Assembly (NCBI GenBank): GCA_025060325.1
Contig: JANXBW010000009.1
Coordinates: 91,896 to 155,895, forward strand
Source of the DNA: Thermoguttaceae bacterium
GTDB lineage: Bacteria; Planctomycetota; Planctomycetia; Pirellulales; Thermoguttaceae
Direction: 5' to 3'
Length of the DNA: 64,000 nt
The translations under genes were made by a program, and so were the position numbers. Below, in pieces: positions 44,886 through 54,056 of the stretch (positions within the stretch are counted from its first letter, which is position 1; each line of letters starts with the position of its first letter). Under the pieces are notes generated by a model that saw nothing but the letters and a program-made list of their open reading frames with translations, did not search any database and had not been told where the DNA came from.

Positions 44886-46241
44886 TCAATATTCCCGGGT
44901 TAATCCTGGGCGAGGTGGCTCGTACTGCCCTTCCGGCCCTTCCGGACAAGGCGGAAGCGAGTCAAACGATAGCGCGTCCACGTCGGGGACGAATTGGAAC
45001 TCGGAAGCCCAGGCCTCTTCCCAAGTGACCAATTGACCGCTGTGGACGGCCATTCGACCCATCAGGGCGGCCATGTTGGCCTGAGCAGCCCGCTGCGCCT
45101 CGTTGTGGGGCCGGTCGTTGCGAATAGCATCAAGCAGGATTTGCCACTCCTCCTGATAAGGATTGCAGTCGGGCTCGGGATATTTCCAGGCGAGCTCTTC
45201 CGGTACCATGCGGTGGCTCTTGTAAATCCGTGGCTCGGGGGCAGCAAGGCTTGTCATAATCACGGCCGAACCTTTCGTGCCGTGGGCATAATCGGAGTAA
45301 GTGCTGTAACAGTTGGCCACGTAACGCGAGTAGACGAAAAGCTTCGTCCCATCGGGGAAAGTGTATTCCAGAGCATAGTTGTCGAACTGGGGGCCGGCTT
45401 CCGGCCAGCACCTCCCGCCCAGGCCGTGGACCTCCGCCGGCCAGGCACCTTTCACCCAGCAGGCGATGTCGATGTTGTGGATGTGATAGTCGACGAACAC
45501 GCCGCCGGAAACCCAGGCGAAGCAGTTGGCTCGCCGGATTTGAAATTCAATAGGGTTCATTCCTTCCGGGCGGGGGGATATATGCACCGGACCGTGCATG
45601 CGGTAAATCCGGAGCATGGTCACCTCGCCGATGGCGCCGTCGTGGATCCGCTTGATGACCTCCTGCCGGGCCCGCGAATGCCGCCACATCAGACCTACGC
45701 CAACTTTGAGGTTCTTTGACTCCGACAGTTTGGCAATCTCCACGAAGCGGCGGGTGGCCGGGGCATCCACGGCAAAGGATTTTTCCATGAATACGTGGAC
45801 GCCTTTTTCCACCGCATACTTGAAATGGCTTGGCCGGAACACCGCGTGGGTGGCCAAGATGGCTACATCCCCCGGCCGAAGGCAATCGATCGCATGCTTA
45901 TAAGCGTCAAATCCCACAAACCGCCTCTCAGGAGGTACATCAACACGGTCCGGATAGTTGCGGGAAAGCGCAGCGTAGCTTGCATTTAACCGATCGGCAA
46001 AAAGATCGGCCATGGCGACAAGCTTGACGGGTCCACCGGTTGTGCTGAAGGCATCGGCGACTGCCCCGGTTCCTCGACCACCGCAACCGATAAGGGCAAG
46101 CTGAATGGTGTTGTCTTCGGCGGCATGAACGGCCGGCAAATATGCCCCAAGCACAGCGGAAGTTGCCGTCAGTCGACCAGCTTCTTGCAAGAACCGCCGC
46201 CGCGAAGGTCGATCGCCACCAGCCGATTGTTTCGGGGACAT
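44886..46241 (-). CDS. Tat-exported Gfo/Idh/MocA oxidoreductase
   Basis: A 451-aa NAD(P)-dependent oxidoreductase of the Gfo/Idh/MocA family. The ATG at 46241 has AAGGAGA six bases upstream and begins a Tat leader (RPSRRRFLQEAGRLTATSAV). The Rossmann motif is LALIGCGGRGTGAVADA and the family motif is HVFMEKSFAVDAPATRR, where the catalytic Lys of EKP-type motifs is kept. The C-terminal domain shows GVFVDYHIHNIDIACW and FDNYALEYTFPDG. Many paralogues of this type occur in planctomycete genomes, acting on sugars or inositols in the periplasm; the substrate is unknown. The second Gfo/Idh gene next door is divergent and has no leader, so it should be cytoplasmic. Confidence 0.92.
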   Translation of the reverse strand: MSPKQSAGGDRPSRRRFLQEAGRLTATSAVLGAYLPAVHAAEDNTIQLALIGCGGRGTGAVADAFSTTGGPVKLVAMADLFADRLNASYAALSRNYPDRVDVPPERRFVGFDAYKHAIDCLRPGDVAILATHAVFRPSHFKYAVEKGVHVFMEKSFAVDAPATRRFVEIAKLSESKNLKVGVGLMWRHSRARQEVIKRIHDGAIGEVTMLRIYRMHGPVHISPRPEGMNPIEFQIRRANCFAWVSGGVFVDYHIHNIDIACWVKGAWPAEVHGLGGRCWPEAGPQFDNYALEYTFPDGTKLFVYSRYVANCYSTYSDYAHGTKGSAVIMTSLAAPEPRIYKSHRMVPEELAWKYPEPDCNPYQEEWQILLDAIRNDRPHNEAQRAAQANMAALMGRMAVHSGQLVTWEEAWASEFQFVPDVDALSFDSLPPCPEGPEGQYEPPRPGLTREY

Positions 46242-46669
46242 GGTCTTCTCCTTTGGCTTTGCGAATACGCCCGCCACTGATCTAATTTCCTCTCCGTGAC
46301 CGACGTTGCATAAAGCCCTTATGCCAAAAGCCCTTGCCGCGGGGCCGGCTAAGCTCGGCTTACGCCCGCAGGTTTTCCTCGTCCTCAGCTTCAAATAGGC
46401 AGGGTCTTGGTCACCTAGCCCACCACTATACCCTCGCCAGTAGACCACCGCAAACAAACTGGTGGTGGGTGAAGGGTCAATGTGCCCAAGGAACTGCCCT
46501 GGCCGATCGGCAGTTGGAACCGCTCGCTTGTGGGCACCTTTATTTGGCGCTTTACACGGGGCTATAATCCGAACTTTAGGGGGCGTTGGGCCGGGGAACC
46601 AGGACTATATGGCCAGGGTTTTACGCATTGCCCAGTTTGTTGACACAGGGACATACGGGAGGAAAAACG
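46242..46669. other. spacer between two divergent oxidoreductase genes
   Basis: 428 bases that must hold promoters for two divergent Gfo/Idh/MocA genes. No operator-like palindrome is obvious. The last 20 bases carry the GGGAGG ribosome site of the plus-strand gene. Confidence 0.4.
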
Positions 46670-47785
46670 ATGGCAACCGGATTTGGGATTATTGGGTGTG
46701 GTTTGATTTCGAAGTTTCACGCTCGGGCGATTGCCGACACACCGGGGGCGGAGCTGGTGGCCTGCTACGACACGGTGCCGGAGGCGGCGGACCGCTTAGC
46801 CGCAGAGACCGGGTGCAAACCCTACCATAGCCTGGAGGCCTTTTTGGCCGACCCTCGCGTCGAGGTGGTTACTGTGGCCACGCCAAGCGGAGCCCATATG
46901 GAGCCGGCCGTAGCCGCCGCCACCGCCGGCAAACATGTGATCGTGGAAAAGCCGTTGGAAATCACCTTGGAGCGGTGCGACGCCATTATTCAGGCCTGTG
47001 AGAAGGCCGATGTCGTTTTGTCGACGATCTTCCCGTCTCGTTTCCACGATGTCAGTCAGCTTTTTAAGCGGGCGGTGGATCAGGGCCGATTCGGGCGCCT
47101 TGTGCTGGGCGATGCGTACGTCAAGTGGTGGCGGACTCAGCAATACTACGACAGCGGGGCTTGGCGGGGGACTTGGGAGCTTGATGGCGGCGGGGCGCTT
47201 ATGAATCAGGCCATCCACAGCGTTGACCTGCTTTTGTGGTTTATGGGACCGGTGGTGGAAGTCCGCGCCGATTTTGCCCTCCTAGGACATGAGCGCATCG
47301 CTGTGGAGGATGTGGCTGTCGCCACCCTTCGCTTTGCTAACGGTGCTTTGGGAACAATCGAGGCGACCACCGCTGCCTATCCTGGCCATAAAAAGCGGAT
47401 TGAAATCCACGGCACGAAGGGATCGGCCATCATGGAGGAAGAAGACATCGTCTTTTGGCAGTTTGCCGAGCCCCAGCCGGAGGATGAACAAATCCAGCGG
47501 AAAATGGCCGAGCGCGTCAGCGGAAGCGGTGGGGCAGCCGACCCAGCGGCCATCGGGCATCATGGTCACGCCCGCCAGTTTGCCAATGTGCTGCGGGCTA
47601 TCCAGACCGGCCAAAAACCGCTCATCGATGGCTACGAAGGCCGTCGGCCGGTGGAAGTGATCCTGGGCATTTATCTATCGGCCGAGCGGGGTGAGCCTGT
47701 CCGGCTCCCACTGCGAGAAGATCCCAAGCTAATGGTGCGGCAAGTCGGGGTAGCCCAACTGCGTCTGCCTTCGCGCTGGCAATAG
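46670..47785 (+). CDS. cytoplasmic Gfo/Idh/MocA oxidoreductase
   Basis: A 371-aa NAD(P)-dependent oxidoreductase without an export signal. The ATG at 46670 is supported by GGGAGG eight bases upstream. The Rossmann motif is FGIIGCGLISKFHARAI and the catalytic motif is HVIVEKPLEITLERCD with EKP intact. The second domain has GGGALMNQAIHSVDLLLWFM, where the conserved His of GG..xD..xH is present, and the dimer sheet region FANGALGTIEATTAAYPG. The closest known types act on sugar or inositol-like substrates. It diverges from the Tat-exported paralogue, so the two may work on the same compound on either side of the membrane; this is inference. Confidence 0.93.
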   Translation: MATGFGIIGCGLISKFHARAIADTPGAELVACYDTVPEAADRLAAETGCKPYHSLEAFLADPRVEVVTVATPSGAHMEPAVAAATAGKHVIVEKPLEITLERCDAIIQACEKADVVLSTIFPSRFHDVSQLFKRAVDQGRFGRLVLGDAYVKWWRTQQYYDSGAWRGTWELDGGGALMNQAIHSVDLLLWFMGPVVEVRADFALLGHERIAVEDVAVATLRFANGALGTIEATTAAYPGHKKRIEIHGTKGSAIMEEEDIVFWQFAEPQPEDEQIQRKMAERVSGSGGAADPAAIGHHGHARQFANVLRAIQTGQKPLIDGYEGRRPVEVILGIYLSAERGEPVRLPLREDPKLMVRQVGVAQLRLPSRWQ

Positions 47786-47924
47786 AGCCGGGGGCATGGC
47801 CGGTTGGTTGCGGGCAAACGTCTGTGTTGGTTGCCGCTAAATCGGCGAATTTTTATCCCGTGGCAAAGACGGGCAGCAGTTGTTGACGAAATTTGTGCCT
47901 CAAGCTACGCCATTTTTCGCGCCT

Positions 47925-48587
47925 ATGATCCCGCGGGTACTAGAGGTCGAGGCGATGGATACCGAGGCCGAGGCCATCGCCTATGACACGATGGACCATG
48001 GGGTGGCCAATCGAGCTTTTGTGGATGATCTGCTTGCCGCCGGGCCGGAGCCGGGCTGGATCGTCGATTTGGGGGCGGGCACTTTGCAGATTCCGGTGCT
48101 CTTGTGCCAGGAATTCCCCCTGTGCCGAATCTTAGCAATCGACCTGGCCTGGTGGATGCTCCGGGTGGGGTGGGCCAATGTGGAAAAAGCGCATCTGATC
48201 GATCGGGTGGTGCCGTGTCGGGCCGATGCTAAGAGTCTCCCCTTGGCGACGGCACAGTTTCGCACGGTGATTTCTAATAGTCTTTTGCATCATCTTCCGG
48301 ATCCGGCAATGGCCTTGCGAGAGGCCTATCGTGTCCTCGCCCCAGGTGGTTTGTTGTTTATGAGAGATCTTTTTCGGCCGGCGGACGAAGAAACTATTGA
48401 GAAACTCGTCAGCCAATATGCCCCCGATGCCAGCCGGGAACAGCACCAAATGTTTGCCGATTCCTTCCGGGCGTCGCTTACCGTTGACGAGGTGCGAGCC
48501 TTGGCAGCGGCCGAGGGTATCCCGCCGGAGAGTGTGTACCAATCAAGCGATCGGCACTGGACACTTCGTTACCGCAAGCCGGCGTGA
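47925..48587 (+). CDS. SAM-dependent methyltransferase, class I
   Basis: A 220-aa methyltransferase. The ATG at 47925 (MIPRVLEVEAMDTEAEAIAY) is preferred because homologues typically begin 'PR.LEPEVMDT.EEA..YD.MDH'; an upstream TTG at 47880 is the alternative. Motif I is WIVDLGAGTLQIPVLL, motif II ILAIDLAWWML, the acidic/adenine loop CRADAKSLPLATAQF, and motif IV ISNSLLHHLPDP. The post-motif EAYRVLAPGGLLFMRDLF is that of UbiE-type small-molecule methyltransferases. The substrate is unknown. It lies 139 bp after the oxidoreductase on the same strand and could share its transcript. Confidence 0.88.
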   Translation: MIPRVLEVEAMDTEAEAIAYDTMDHGVANRAFVDDLLAAGPEPGWIVDLGAGTLQIPVLLCQEFPLCRILAIDLAWWMLRVGWANVEKAHLIDRVVPCRADAKSLPLATAQFRTVISNSLLHHLPDPAMALREAYRVLAPGGLLFMRDLFRPADEETIEKLVSQYAPDASREQHQMFADSFRASLTVDEVRALAAAEGIPPESVYQSSDRHWTLRYRKPA

Positions 48588-48940
48588 ACTTTCCGGGCGA
48601 CAGACCCGCCACAGCGGTATGTCGGCTTGGCTGCCCAATCGCATGCGACCTGGGGAGCGAGGTCCACTTGGGTTGACTTATCGAAACGGAAAACCGGCAG
48701 CTTCCCATTCGCACATTTGGGCCGCGGACAGAGAGGTGTCCCGGGCGAACGTGGTCTAGACTGGTAACCGGTGATTTGGCGGCGGATCAAGACGCACGAA
48801 CTTTCGCAATGACGTCCGTGAAGAGAACAGCTTCCCAGGCGGTTTAGCGGGGTGGGTAGTTCTCTCTTTGATAGGAATAAGCGGTCAGGGAAGCCGGCGG
48901 GAAAGCGGGCACTCCCGGCGGCACTTACCGCGGGGCCGAC
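48588..48940. other. spacer between convergent genes
   Basis: 353 bases between the methyltransferase (+) and FHA (-) genes. No terminator with a U-tract, RNA gene or coding frame is recognised. Confidence 0.4.
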
Positions 48941-49570
48941 CTAATCCCTCAATTCGGGGGGGAGATCCTCTGGGAAAAGGGTGGGCAGTTGGTTTGGCGG
49001 CTCGGCTTCCGAAGCGGCTTCCCCAAAACTGTCGCCACTATCTTTGAGGCTGGCTTGCTCGTCCCCGGACGAGTCGACTTCCGCCAGCGCTCGGAAGAAG
49101 CCTGGTTGGTCAGCCGGGGCTATTTCCCGCAGGAATTCCATCTCTAAGTCGAATTCCCCTACCTCGGCGGGTATTTGGCCTGCACTGGGTGGGGGAGGAG
49201 GCGGTGAGACGGCGGCCTTTGCTCGATTCTCGGCCGCGGCCACTTCCTTTGCTTGCTGAGCGGCCTGGTGGGCCAAAACCTCAGGTGAATAATCGACCCT
49301 CAAAGTAAGGGGGCCAATTGAGAATTCCGACTGCGGCGGCAAAGGGGCTTCCACTACCCGCCGGCCCGCCACGTACACCCCATTCAGCGAACCTAAGTCG
49401 CGGATCCGGAGAACGCCGTCAGCGTAGTAAAGCTCGCAATGTCGCCGGCTGACCATAGGATGGGCGACGACCAAGCCGGCTTCGCGGCTCCTGCCGATCA
49501 TTACCGGGATCTTCACTCGCACTTGCCGTCGATCAGCCTTTCCGCCGACGACGGTTAAAATGACGTGCAT
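48941..49570 (-). CDS. FHA-domain protein
   Basis: A 209-aa protein read from the ATG at 49570; the longer frame to 49726 has no homology-like content. The FHA domain covers about residues 2-95. The phosphothreonine-binding motifs are present: IGRSREAGLVV, HPMVSRRHCEL and LGSLNGVYVAG (Arg, Ser-Arg-Arg-His and Asn-Gly all intact). FHA domains bind phosphothreonine made by Ser/Thr kinases, and this protein could read out kinases like the one at 26954. The remaining 110 residues are Pro/Ala-rich and acidic with no fold signal. It is the last gene before the phage-like module and points away from it. Confidence 0.9.
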   Translation of the reverse strand: MHVILTVVGGKADRRQVRVKIPVMIGRSREAGLVVAHPMVSRRHCELYYADGVLRIRDLGSLNGVYVAGRRVVEAPLPPQSEFSIGPLTLRVDYSPEVLAHQAAQQAKEVAAAENRAKAAVSPPPPPPSAGQIPAEVGEFDLEMEFLREIAPADQPGFFRALAEVDSSGDEQASLKDSGDSFGEAASEAEPPNQLPTLFPEDLPPELRD

Positions 49571-50376
49571 CCTCCGACCCTCGTGCCGGATCAGCGACCG
49601 ATTATGCCCGATTTTGGGGCGGCAAGGCCAAGACCCCTCTCTTCCCCGACTGCCGCCACCCTCTTGAATCGTATCTTTGGCCGTTTTTGGCCGCAAGTGA
49701 AAAGCCCCATCGAACAAGGGGGCCAAACCAAGGAATCCCCGGTATGTCCGCTCCCTTGCTTTCCCGCTGTCTTGGGGCGGTTGATGCGAAGGCTTTTTTT
49801 GTGAATTAGTTTCCTAAGCGACCCGGTTATTGGCGTGGTCACAGCCGCTATTGGAACGGCATTGGTCCGGGTGCTAGTTCCCCGTTTTAGCTCCTCCTCC
49901 CTTTAATGTGGGGCGAACTTTTACCTGCCTCCCAGCGGTAGATCTGTCACAGGTTCACGATCGACAAGTGACGAGAATATCGGTAAAAAATGGCACGACT
50001 GTTGGCAAAGATATTTCGCGGGCGCAAACGAGACATTATGCCTTTTCACAACTGCCAAAGCCTGTGCTAACGCGTCGGAACCTTAAAGTAGCCTTTTGGA
50101 AGCGTTAGTGGCTTCGGCACCTGCCTTTCATTCCTTCGGCCACTGGCGGACTGTCTCCTCTGGGGGCACAGCGTTTACCCCCGGTTGAGAAAAGATAGAT
50201 CTGCTCGGTAACGCCCCCGGCATAGGGCACGGCTTGTAGTTGAGCCGCCGCGGTATGTATTCTTTTGTACACCACCTGGCCGTCAACCTTTGGCGAGGGA
50301 TGAAAAGCCAAGAAACTGCGTGGCCTCAGCCGGCTCACAGAGCGGTCCGGAACCACCATTGTGGAGTACGCAAGCA
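49571..50376. other. gene-poor left flank of the phage-like module
   Basis: About 800 bases with no supported gene. Somewhere here lies the left end of the particle module. I looked for a tRNA, integrase site, the missing 5' end of cas2, cas1 and a direct repeat of the right junction (63050-63085) and found none. The region is slightly AT-richer around 49960-50040 (TTAAAAATGGC-like), but this is not measured. Confidence 0.4.
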
Positions 50377-51381
50377 ATGCACGAAGAAGGGGCAGTCTTG
50401 CTTCAAGAGTACTGGAGCGCTTGTGAACGACCCTTGCGCGTGGACAAACGCAATGCGGTTATTCGTGGGGTAAAGCTCCTGGGACTTCGGTCGCGAAATG
50501 GCCGGGTGTATTTGCCACAAGCACTGAGCGAGGCTTGTCCACTCTACGAAGGTGCCAAGGTCAATGTCAACCATGGTCATGTGGCCGGTTGCCCGGTGCG
50601 CGACTATCGGGACCGCATTGGCATAGTCCGCAATGTCCAATTTGTGGATGGTCAGGGGCTCTTTGCCGATCTTGTGTACAACCCAAAGCATGCCCTAGCT
50701 GAGCAGCTAGTTTACGACGCCGAGCATCTGCCGGAGAATGTTGGTCTCTCGCACAACGTGCTTGCCCGCATCCGCCAAGAGGGTGACGACACTGTGGTCG
50801 AAGCCATTCTCCACGTCTACAGCGTAGACCTTGTGGCTGACCCGGCAACAACAAGCGGTCTATTCGAAGGGGAATTGCCTTCTTTGGCTGGCGGCAGCTT
50901 TGAGAAGACCTCTCCCCACCGTCGCGGAGCCAATCAGACTCAGGTAACCGCTGCGGGGGACTGCCCATGGGTGGCTTGTTGCCGAGGTGCGTTTCGACCG
51001 GATGGTTCCAAGCGGGGTCAATGCTCAGGAGAAGCAGAGGAAGCGCTTCGGGGCTTAAGGGAAGAAGTTGATCACCTGCAGCAAAAGCTTGCCCGTGCCG
51101 AGCGGACCCTTGTTATTTGGCGAACACTTGCCGAGTTTGGTCTTCCTCTGCCGACTGGGTCCGGATCTGATCCTCAGATTGTTGACGACCATCTGCTTGA
51201 AAGGCTTTACCAACTGACTGACGAGGGGGAAGTGCGTCGCCTTATCGGTAGGCAGGCTGAATTGTGGCGCGAGCGTCAGGCCCGCATGGCCCGCGGTGGG
51301 CAAGGTGCGGCTTTTGGCGGATGTACACCCTCTGCGGATGATATCGGTTGGTTTATTCGCGCGATTTGTCCGGAGGGTTAA
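50377..51381 (+). CDS. phage prohead protease with scaffold-like C-terminus
   Basis: A 334-aa protein read from the ATG at 50377 (GGAG upstream); TTG 50290 only extends the frame. Residues 28-165 look like a phage head-maturation protease of the Mu gpI/S78-related kind: VKLLGLRSRNGRVY, a strand ending NVNHGH (His66/68), VGLSHNVLA (Ser125) and VYSVDLVADPATTSGLFEG. His and Ser in these positions are the expected catalytic residues. A polar linker leads to a coiled coil (about 228-265, LRGLREEVDHLQQKLARAER) and a helical tail, the usual place of a scaffold. Combining protease and scaffold is known in Mu-like and HK97-like phages. It is first in the particle module. Confidence 0.7.
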   Translation: MHEEGAVLLQEYWSACERPLRVDKRNAVIRGVKLLGLRSRNGRVYLPQALSEACPLYEGAKVNVNHGHVAGCPVRDYRDRIGIVRNVQFVDGQGLFADLVYNPKHALAEQLVYDAEHLPENVGLSHNVLARIRQEGDDTVVEAILHVYSVDLVADPATTSGLFEGELPSLAGGSFEKTSPHRRGANQTQVTAAGDCPWVACCRGAFRPDGSKRGQCSGEAEEALRGLREEVDHLQQKLARAERTLVIWRTLAEFGLPLPTGSGSDPQIVDDHLLERLYQLTDEGEVRRLIGRQAELWRERQARMARGGQGAAFGGCTPSADDIGWFIRAICPEG

Positions 51382-51496
51382 TGGGGCCCTTGCCAACTGC
51401 TGTGGATGTGCGTTGCTTCGAGCACAGCAAACTTTTTTCCAGTCGGTCGGTAGATTTTTTCTTCCGCACAGAAGCTGTGGAAAAAGGGGTAGGCTC

Positions 51497-51973
51497 ATGG
51501 CCAATGTCATGCGATGGCGCTACGGCGAAACGGCATCGGTCGTTGCGGCGGTCGATCGAGACACCATCATCTACCTTGGGGACTTGCTATGGCTTGACGG
51601 CAACCGTGCTAAGCCAGCTTCGGCGCTTAGTCCGGGCGGCAATGCTGCCGCTACGCGGGCTAATTTCGCCGCCAAATTTTTGGGTGTGGCTATGCAGCAA
51701 AGTCCGGCAGGGGATGATCGGCCTATTCGCGTAGCAACAAGCGGTGTTTTCGAAATGGACACCCCGGCGAGCACCTTCGAGCTGGGCGGGTGGGTTGGCG
51801 TGGCAATCGATAGCGCAACTGGCCGACCGAAAAATCAACAGGTCGAAAAAGTAACCGAAGCCACTCAGGCAATTGGTCGGATAGCCGCCCGGAGCGAGCG
51901 GACCACCACCAAAGTGCTCGTGGCGATTTGTTCCACTGTGATGGCCGGAGGGGTAGCCGGCACAACCACGTAG
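51497..51973 (+). CDS. capsid decoration/cement-like protein
   Basis: A 158-aa protein starting at the ATG 51497 with AGGGGTAGG upstream. Between the protease and the major capsid protein is the normal place for a decoration (cement) protein. Composition agrees: Ala/Gly/Thr-rich beta protein with IRVATSGVFEMDT and FELGGWVGVAID, similar to DUF2190-type capsid cement proteins. The longer upstream frame crosses the protease gene and is not real. Assignment rests on context and a modest sequence feel. Confidence 0.6.
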   Translation: MANVMRWRYGETASVVAAVDRDTIIYLGDLLWLDGNRAKPASALSPGGNAAATRANFAAKFLGVAMQQSPAGDDRPIRVATSGVFEMDTPASTFELGGWVGVAIDSATGRPKNQQVEKVTEATQAIGRIAARSERTTTKVLVAICSTVMAGGVAGTTT

Positions 51974-52085
51974 GGCCAAGGCACAAACGATCGCAGTTTA
52001 TAACATCCGGACAGCCAGGTTGCAGGAGTGGGTTTTATCAACAAGAGGTAACAGGTCTTATCCCAAGAAGTAGAGGGGCAAAAAC

Positions 52086-53246
52086 GTGGCAACGATTTGC
52101 TATCGCGAACTTCGCCGTCGTTTTGAACTAGACGGGGCGCAGGCCACCGTCCGGCACCTGCGGGAAGCCCTCCGCGCTGGCCATCTTCGCCCAGAGGATT
52201 TTAGCCTTCGGGAGCTGGCCGAGGCTTTAATCCCCGACGGCCGGCAGTGGGTTGGTCACCTTGATCCCCGTGCCCCCGTGGCGGTGGCGGAAAGCGCCGA
52301 AGGTGTGGACGTCACGGCTTTCCTTCAGGTGACCGGGCAAATTATTTACACAAAGATCTTAGAGGCTTATCAGAGCGAGGCGTTTGTCCTTTCGCGCTTG
52401 GTGCCGACGATTCCCACTCGGCTTGATGGCGAGCGGATACCGGGCGTTGGCCGGCTGGGGGATGTGGCCTCACCCATTCATCCGGGTATGCCCTATCCGC
52501 ATGTGGGATTGACCGAAGAGTATGTGGAAACACCCTCCACCACCAAGCATGGGCTGATTATTCCCATTACCCGCGAAGCCATCTTCTTTGACCGAACCGG
52601 TCTTATTCTGCGGCGAGCAGCCGAGGTCGGCCAGATCCTTGCCCTCTCCAAGGAAAAACGCCTCATTGACACGGTGATCGGAGCTGTCAACAGCTATCGC
52701 TGGAATGGACGAAGTTACCAGACCTATTATGCCGCAAGTGACGGCGGTCCTTGGGTCAACGCCTTGGCCGGCAACGCGCTTGTCGACTGGACAAGTGTCG
52801 ACAAAGCAGAGGCCCTTTTTGCCGACATGCTCGATCCCTCTACTGGCGAACCAATTGTCGTGGAAGCAACCACCGTCTTGGTGACGCCGGCTTATCGACA
52901 AGCGGCCCGGCGGATTTTTTACGGTCAGGAGCTTTCCGTCCAGACGCCGGCGGGGCTAATTCAGACCGGTAACATCCTCCGTTCCTATCGTGTGTATGAA
53001 AGCCGACTGCTTTATCGGCGGATTATTGCTTCCGGCATACCGGCTGAACAAGCCCGCACATGGTGGTTCATCGGCGACTTTAGCAAGGCCTTTGCGTACA
53101 TGGAAAATTGGCCTATTACCGTAACCCAGTCGCCCCCGGGAAGCGAAGCCGAGTTCACTCAGGACATTGTTGTGCGCTTTAAGGCAAGTGAACGCGGCAC
53201 GCCGGCCGTCTTAGATCCGCGGTATGTCGTCCGCTGCACCGGATAG
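52086..53246 (+). CDS. HK97/Mu-type major capsid protein
   Basis: A 386-aa protein starting with GTG at 52086 (AGAGGGGC upstream). The first 70 residues are helical and charged, like the delta domain removed by a prohead protease. The core reads as a HK97-fold major head protein: VAESAEGVDVTAFLQVTGQI, EYVETPSTTKHGLIIPITREAIFFD (the E-loop and spine region), TVLVTPAYRQAARRI, and a late strand DIVVRFKASERGTPAVLDPR. The element RFKASERGTPAV is typical of the C-terminal strand of these capsids. It follows the decoration gene by 112 bp. Calling it capsid is well supported by neighbours; the exact subfamily is not. Confidence 0.8.
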   Translation: MATICYRELRRRFELDGAQATVRHLREALRAGHLRPEDFSLRELAEALIPDGRQWVGHLDPRAPVAVAESAEGVDVTAFLQVTGQIIYTKILEAYQSEAFVLSRLVPTIPTRLDGERIPGVGRLGDVASPIHPGMPYPHVGLTEEYVETPSTTKHGLIIPITREAIFFDRTGLILRRAAEVGQILALSKEKRLIDTVIGAVNSYRWNGRSYQTYYAASDGGPWVNALAGNALVDWTSVDKAEALFADMLDPSTGEPIVVEATTVLVTPAYRQAARRIFYGQELSVQTPAGLIQTGNILRSYRVYESRLLYRRIIASGIPAEQARTWWFIGDFSKAFAYMENWPITVTQSPPGSEAEFTQDIVVRFKASERGTPAVLDPRYVVRCTG

Positions 53247-53503
53247 TTTGGCAAAGGCGTTGACAGACCCCTGTTGTCTATCGGGGGCACCAGTTGCCGG
53301 CACTTACCGCGAGAAATAACGTGGAGGCTATTTCCCGGGCCGAAACAAGCATCTAGCCTGGTGGGTACTCAGGGTGCGTGATAACCGTCCGGCGCTTTAT
53401 GCGTCGCTTGCTAAGGGGTAAGTCGTGTCGCGATCCTTGGGTGGGGCAGGGGCTGGGAGCGGGTCATTCCTTGACAACTTGTTGATTAAAGAGGGCAGGT
53501 TTC

Positions 53504-53989
53504 ATGTGGCTTATCGATTTTCCTCCACAAGGGATGCAAGCTTCCGGGACAAATGCGGCGTTGGTCAACGTGCGAGAAGGCTGGCCAGTGGTTGTCTTTC
53601 CTGCCTCGGAAGGGCTGCGGGCTGACTGGGCGGCTGTGTTGCCGTCGGCTTATCGGGGCGAAGGACTCCGCGTGTTGCTTCTTGCCGTCTTTGCCGGGGA
53701 TAGCGACCCGCGGCATCAGGCGGCCTTCGAGCTTGTGCTGGATCGACTTGCGCTCCCGGGCGGCAGTCTCGGGCAGCCGGCCTCCTCGCCGCCCCAAGTG
53801 GCTTTCCTTGCTGTGCCGGCCCAGGAAGGGGTTTTGTCCACAGCGGAGGCTTCCTTTCCCGCCGGGGAGGCAAGTGCCCGCCTTGCCGCCGGGGAACTAT
53901 TTCGCCTAAGGCTTCGCCTTGTCCCGGAGCTTAGCCAGTTTGCCGGTCAGTGCCAAGTCCTCCGCGTGCTGGTTCGCCCGGCAAGCTAG
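53504..53989 (+). CDS. small structural protein of the particle module
   Basis: A 161-aa protein with AGAGGGCAGG before the ATG. It is predicted to be mostly beta, with Ala/Leu/Val/Pro-rich composition (WPVVVFPASEGLRADW, GLRVLLLAVFAGDSDP, LFRLRLRLVPELSQF). No membrane segment or signal is seen. I do not recognise the family. Position after the capsid gene suggests a head completion, head-tail or decoration protein; no more can be said. Confidence 0.5.
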   Translation: MWLIDFPPQGMQASGTNAALVNVREGWPVVVFPASEGLRADWAAVLPSAYRGEGLRVLLLAVFAGDSDPRHQAAFELVLDRLALPGGSLGQPASSPPQVAFLAVPAQEGVLSTAEASFPAGEASARLAAGELFRLRLRLVPELSQFAGQCQVLRVLVRPAS

Positions 53990-54056
53990 AAGAGAACCGT
54001 CGCCCATCAAGTTGTTGATCAGCAAAGCGATCGCCCGCTCGGTTTGTCTTTGGACG

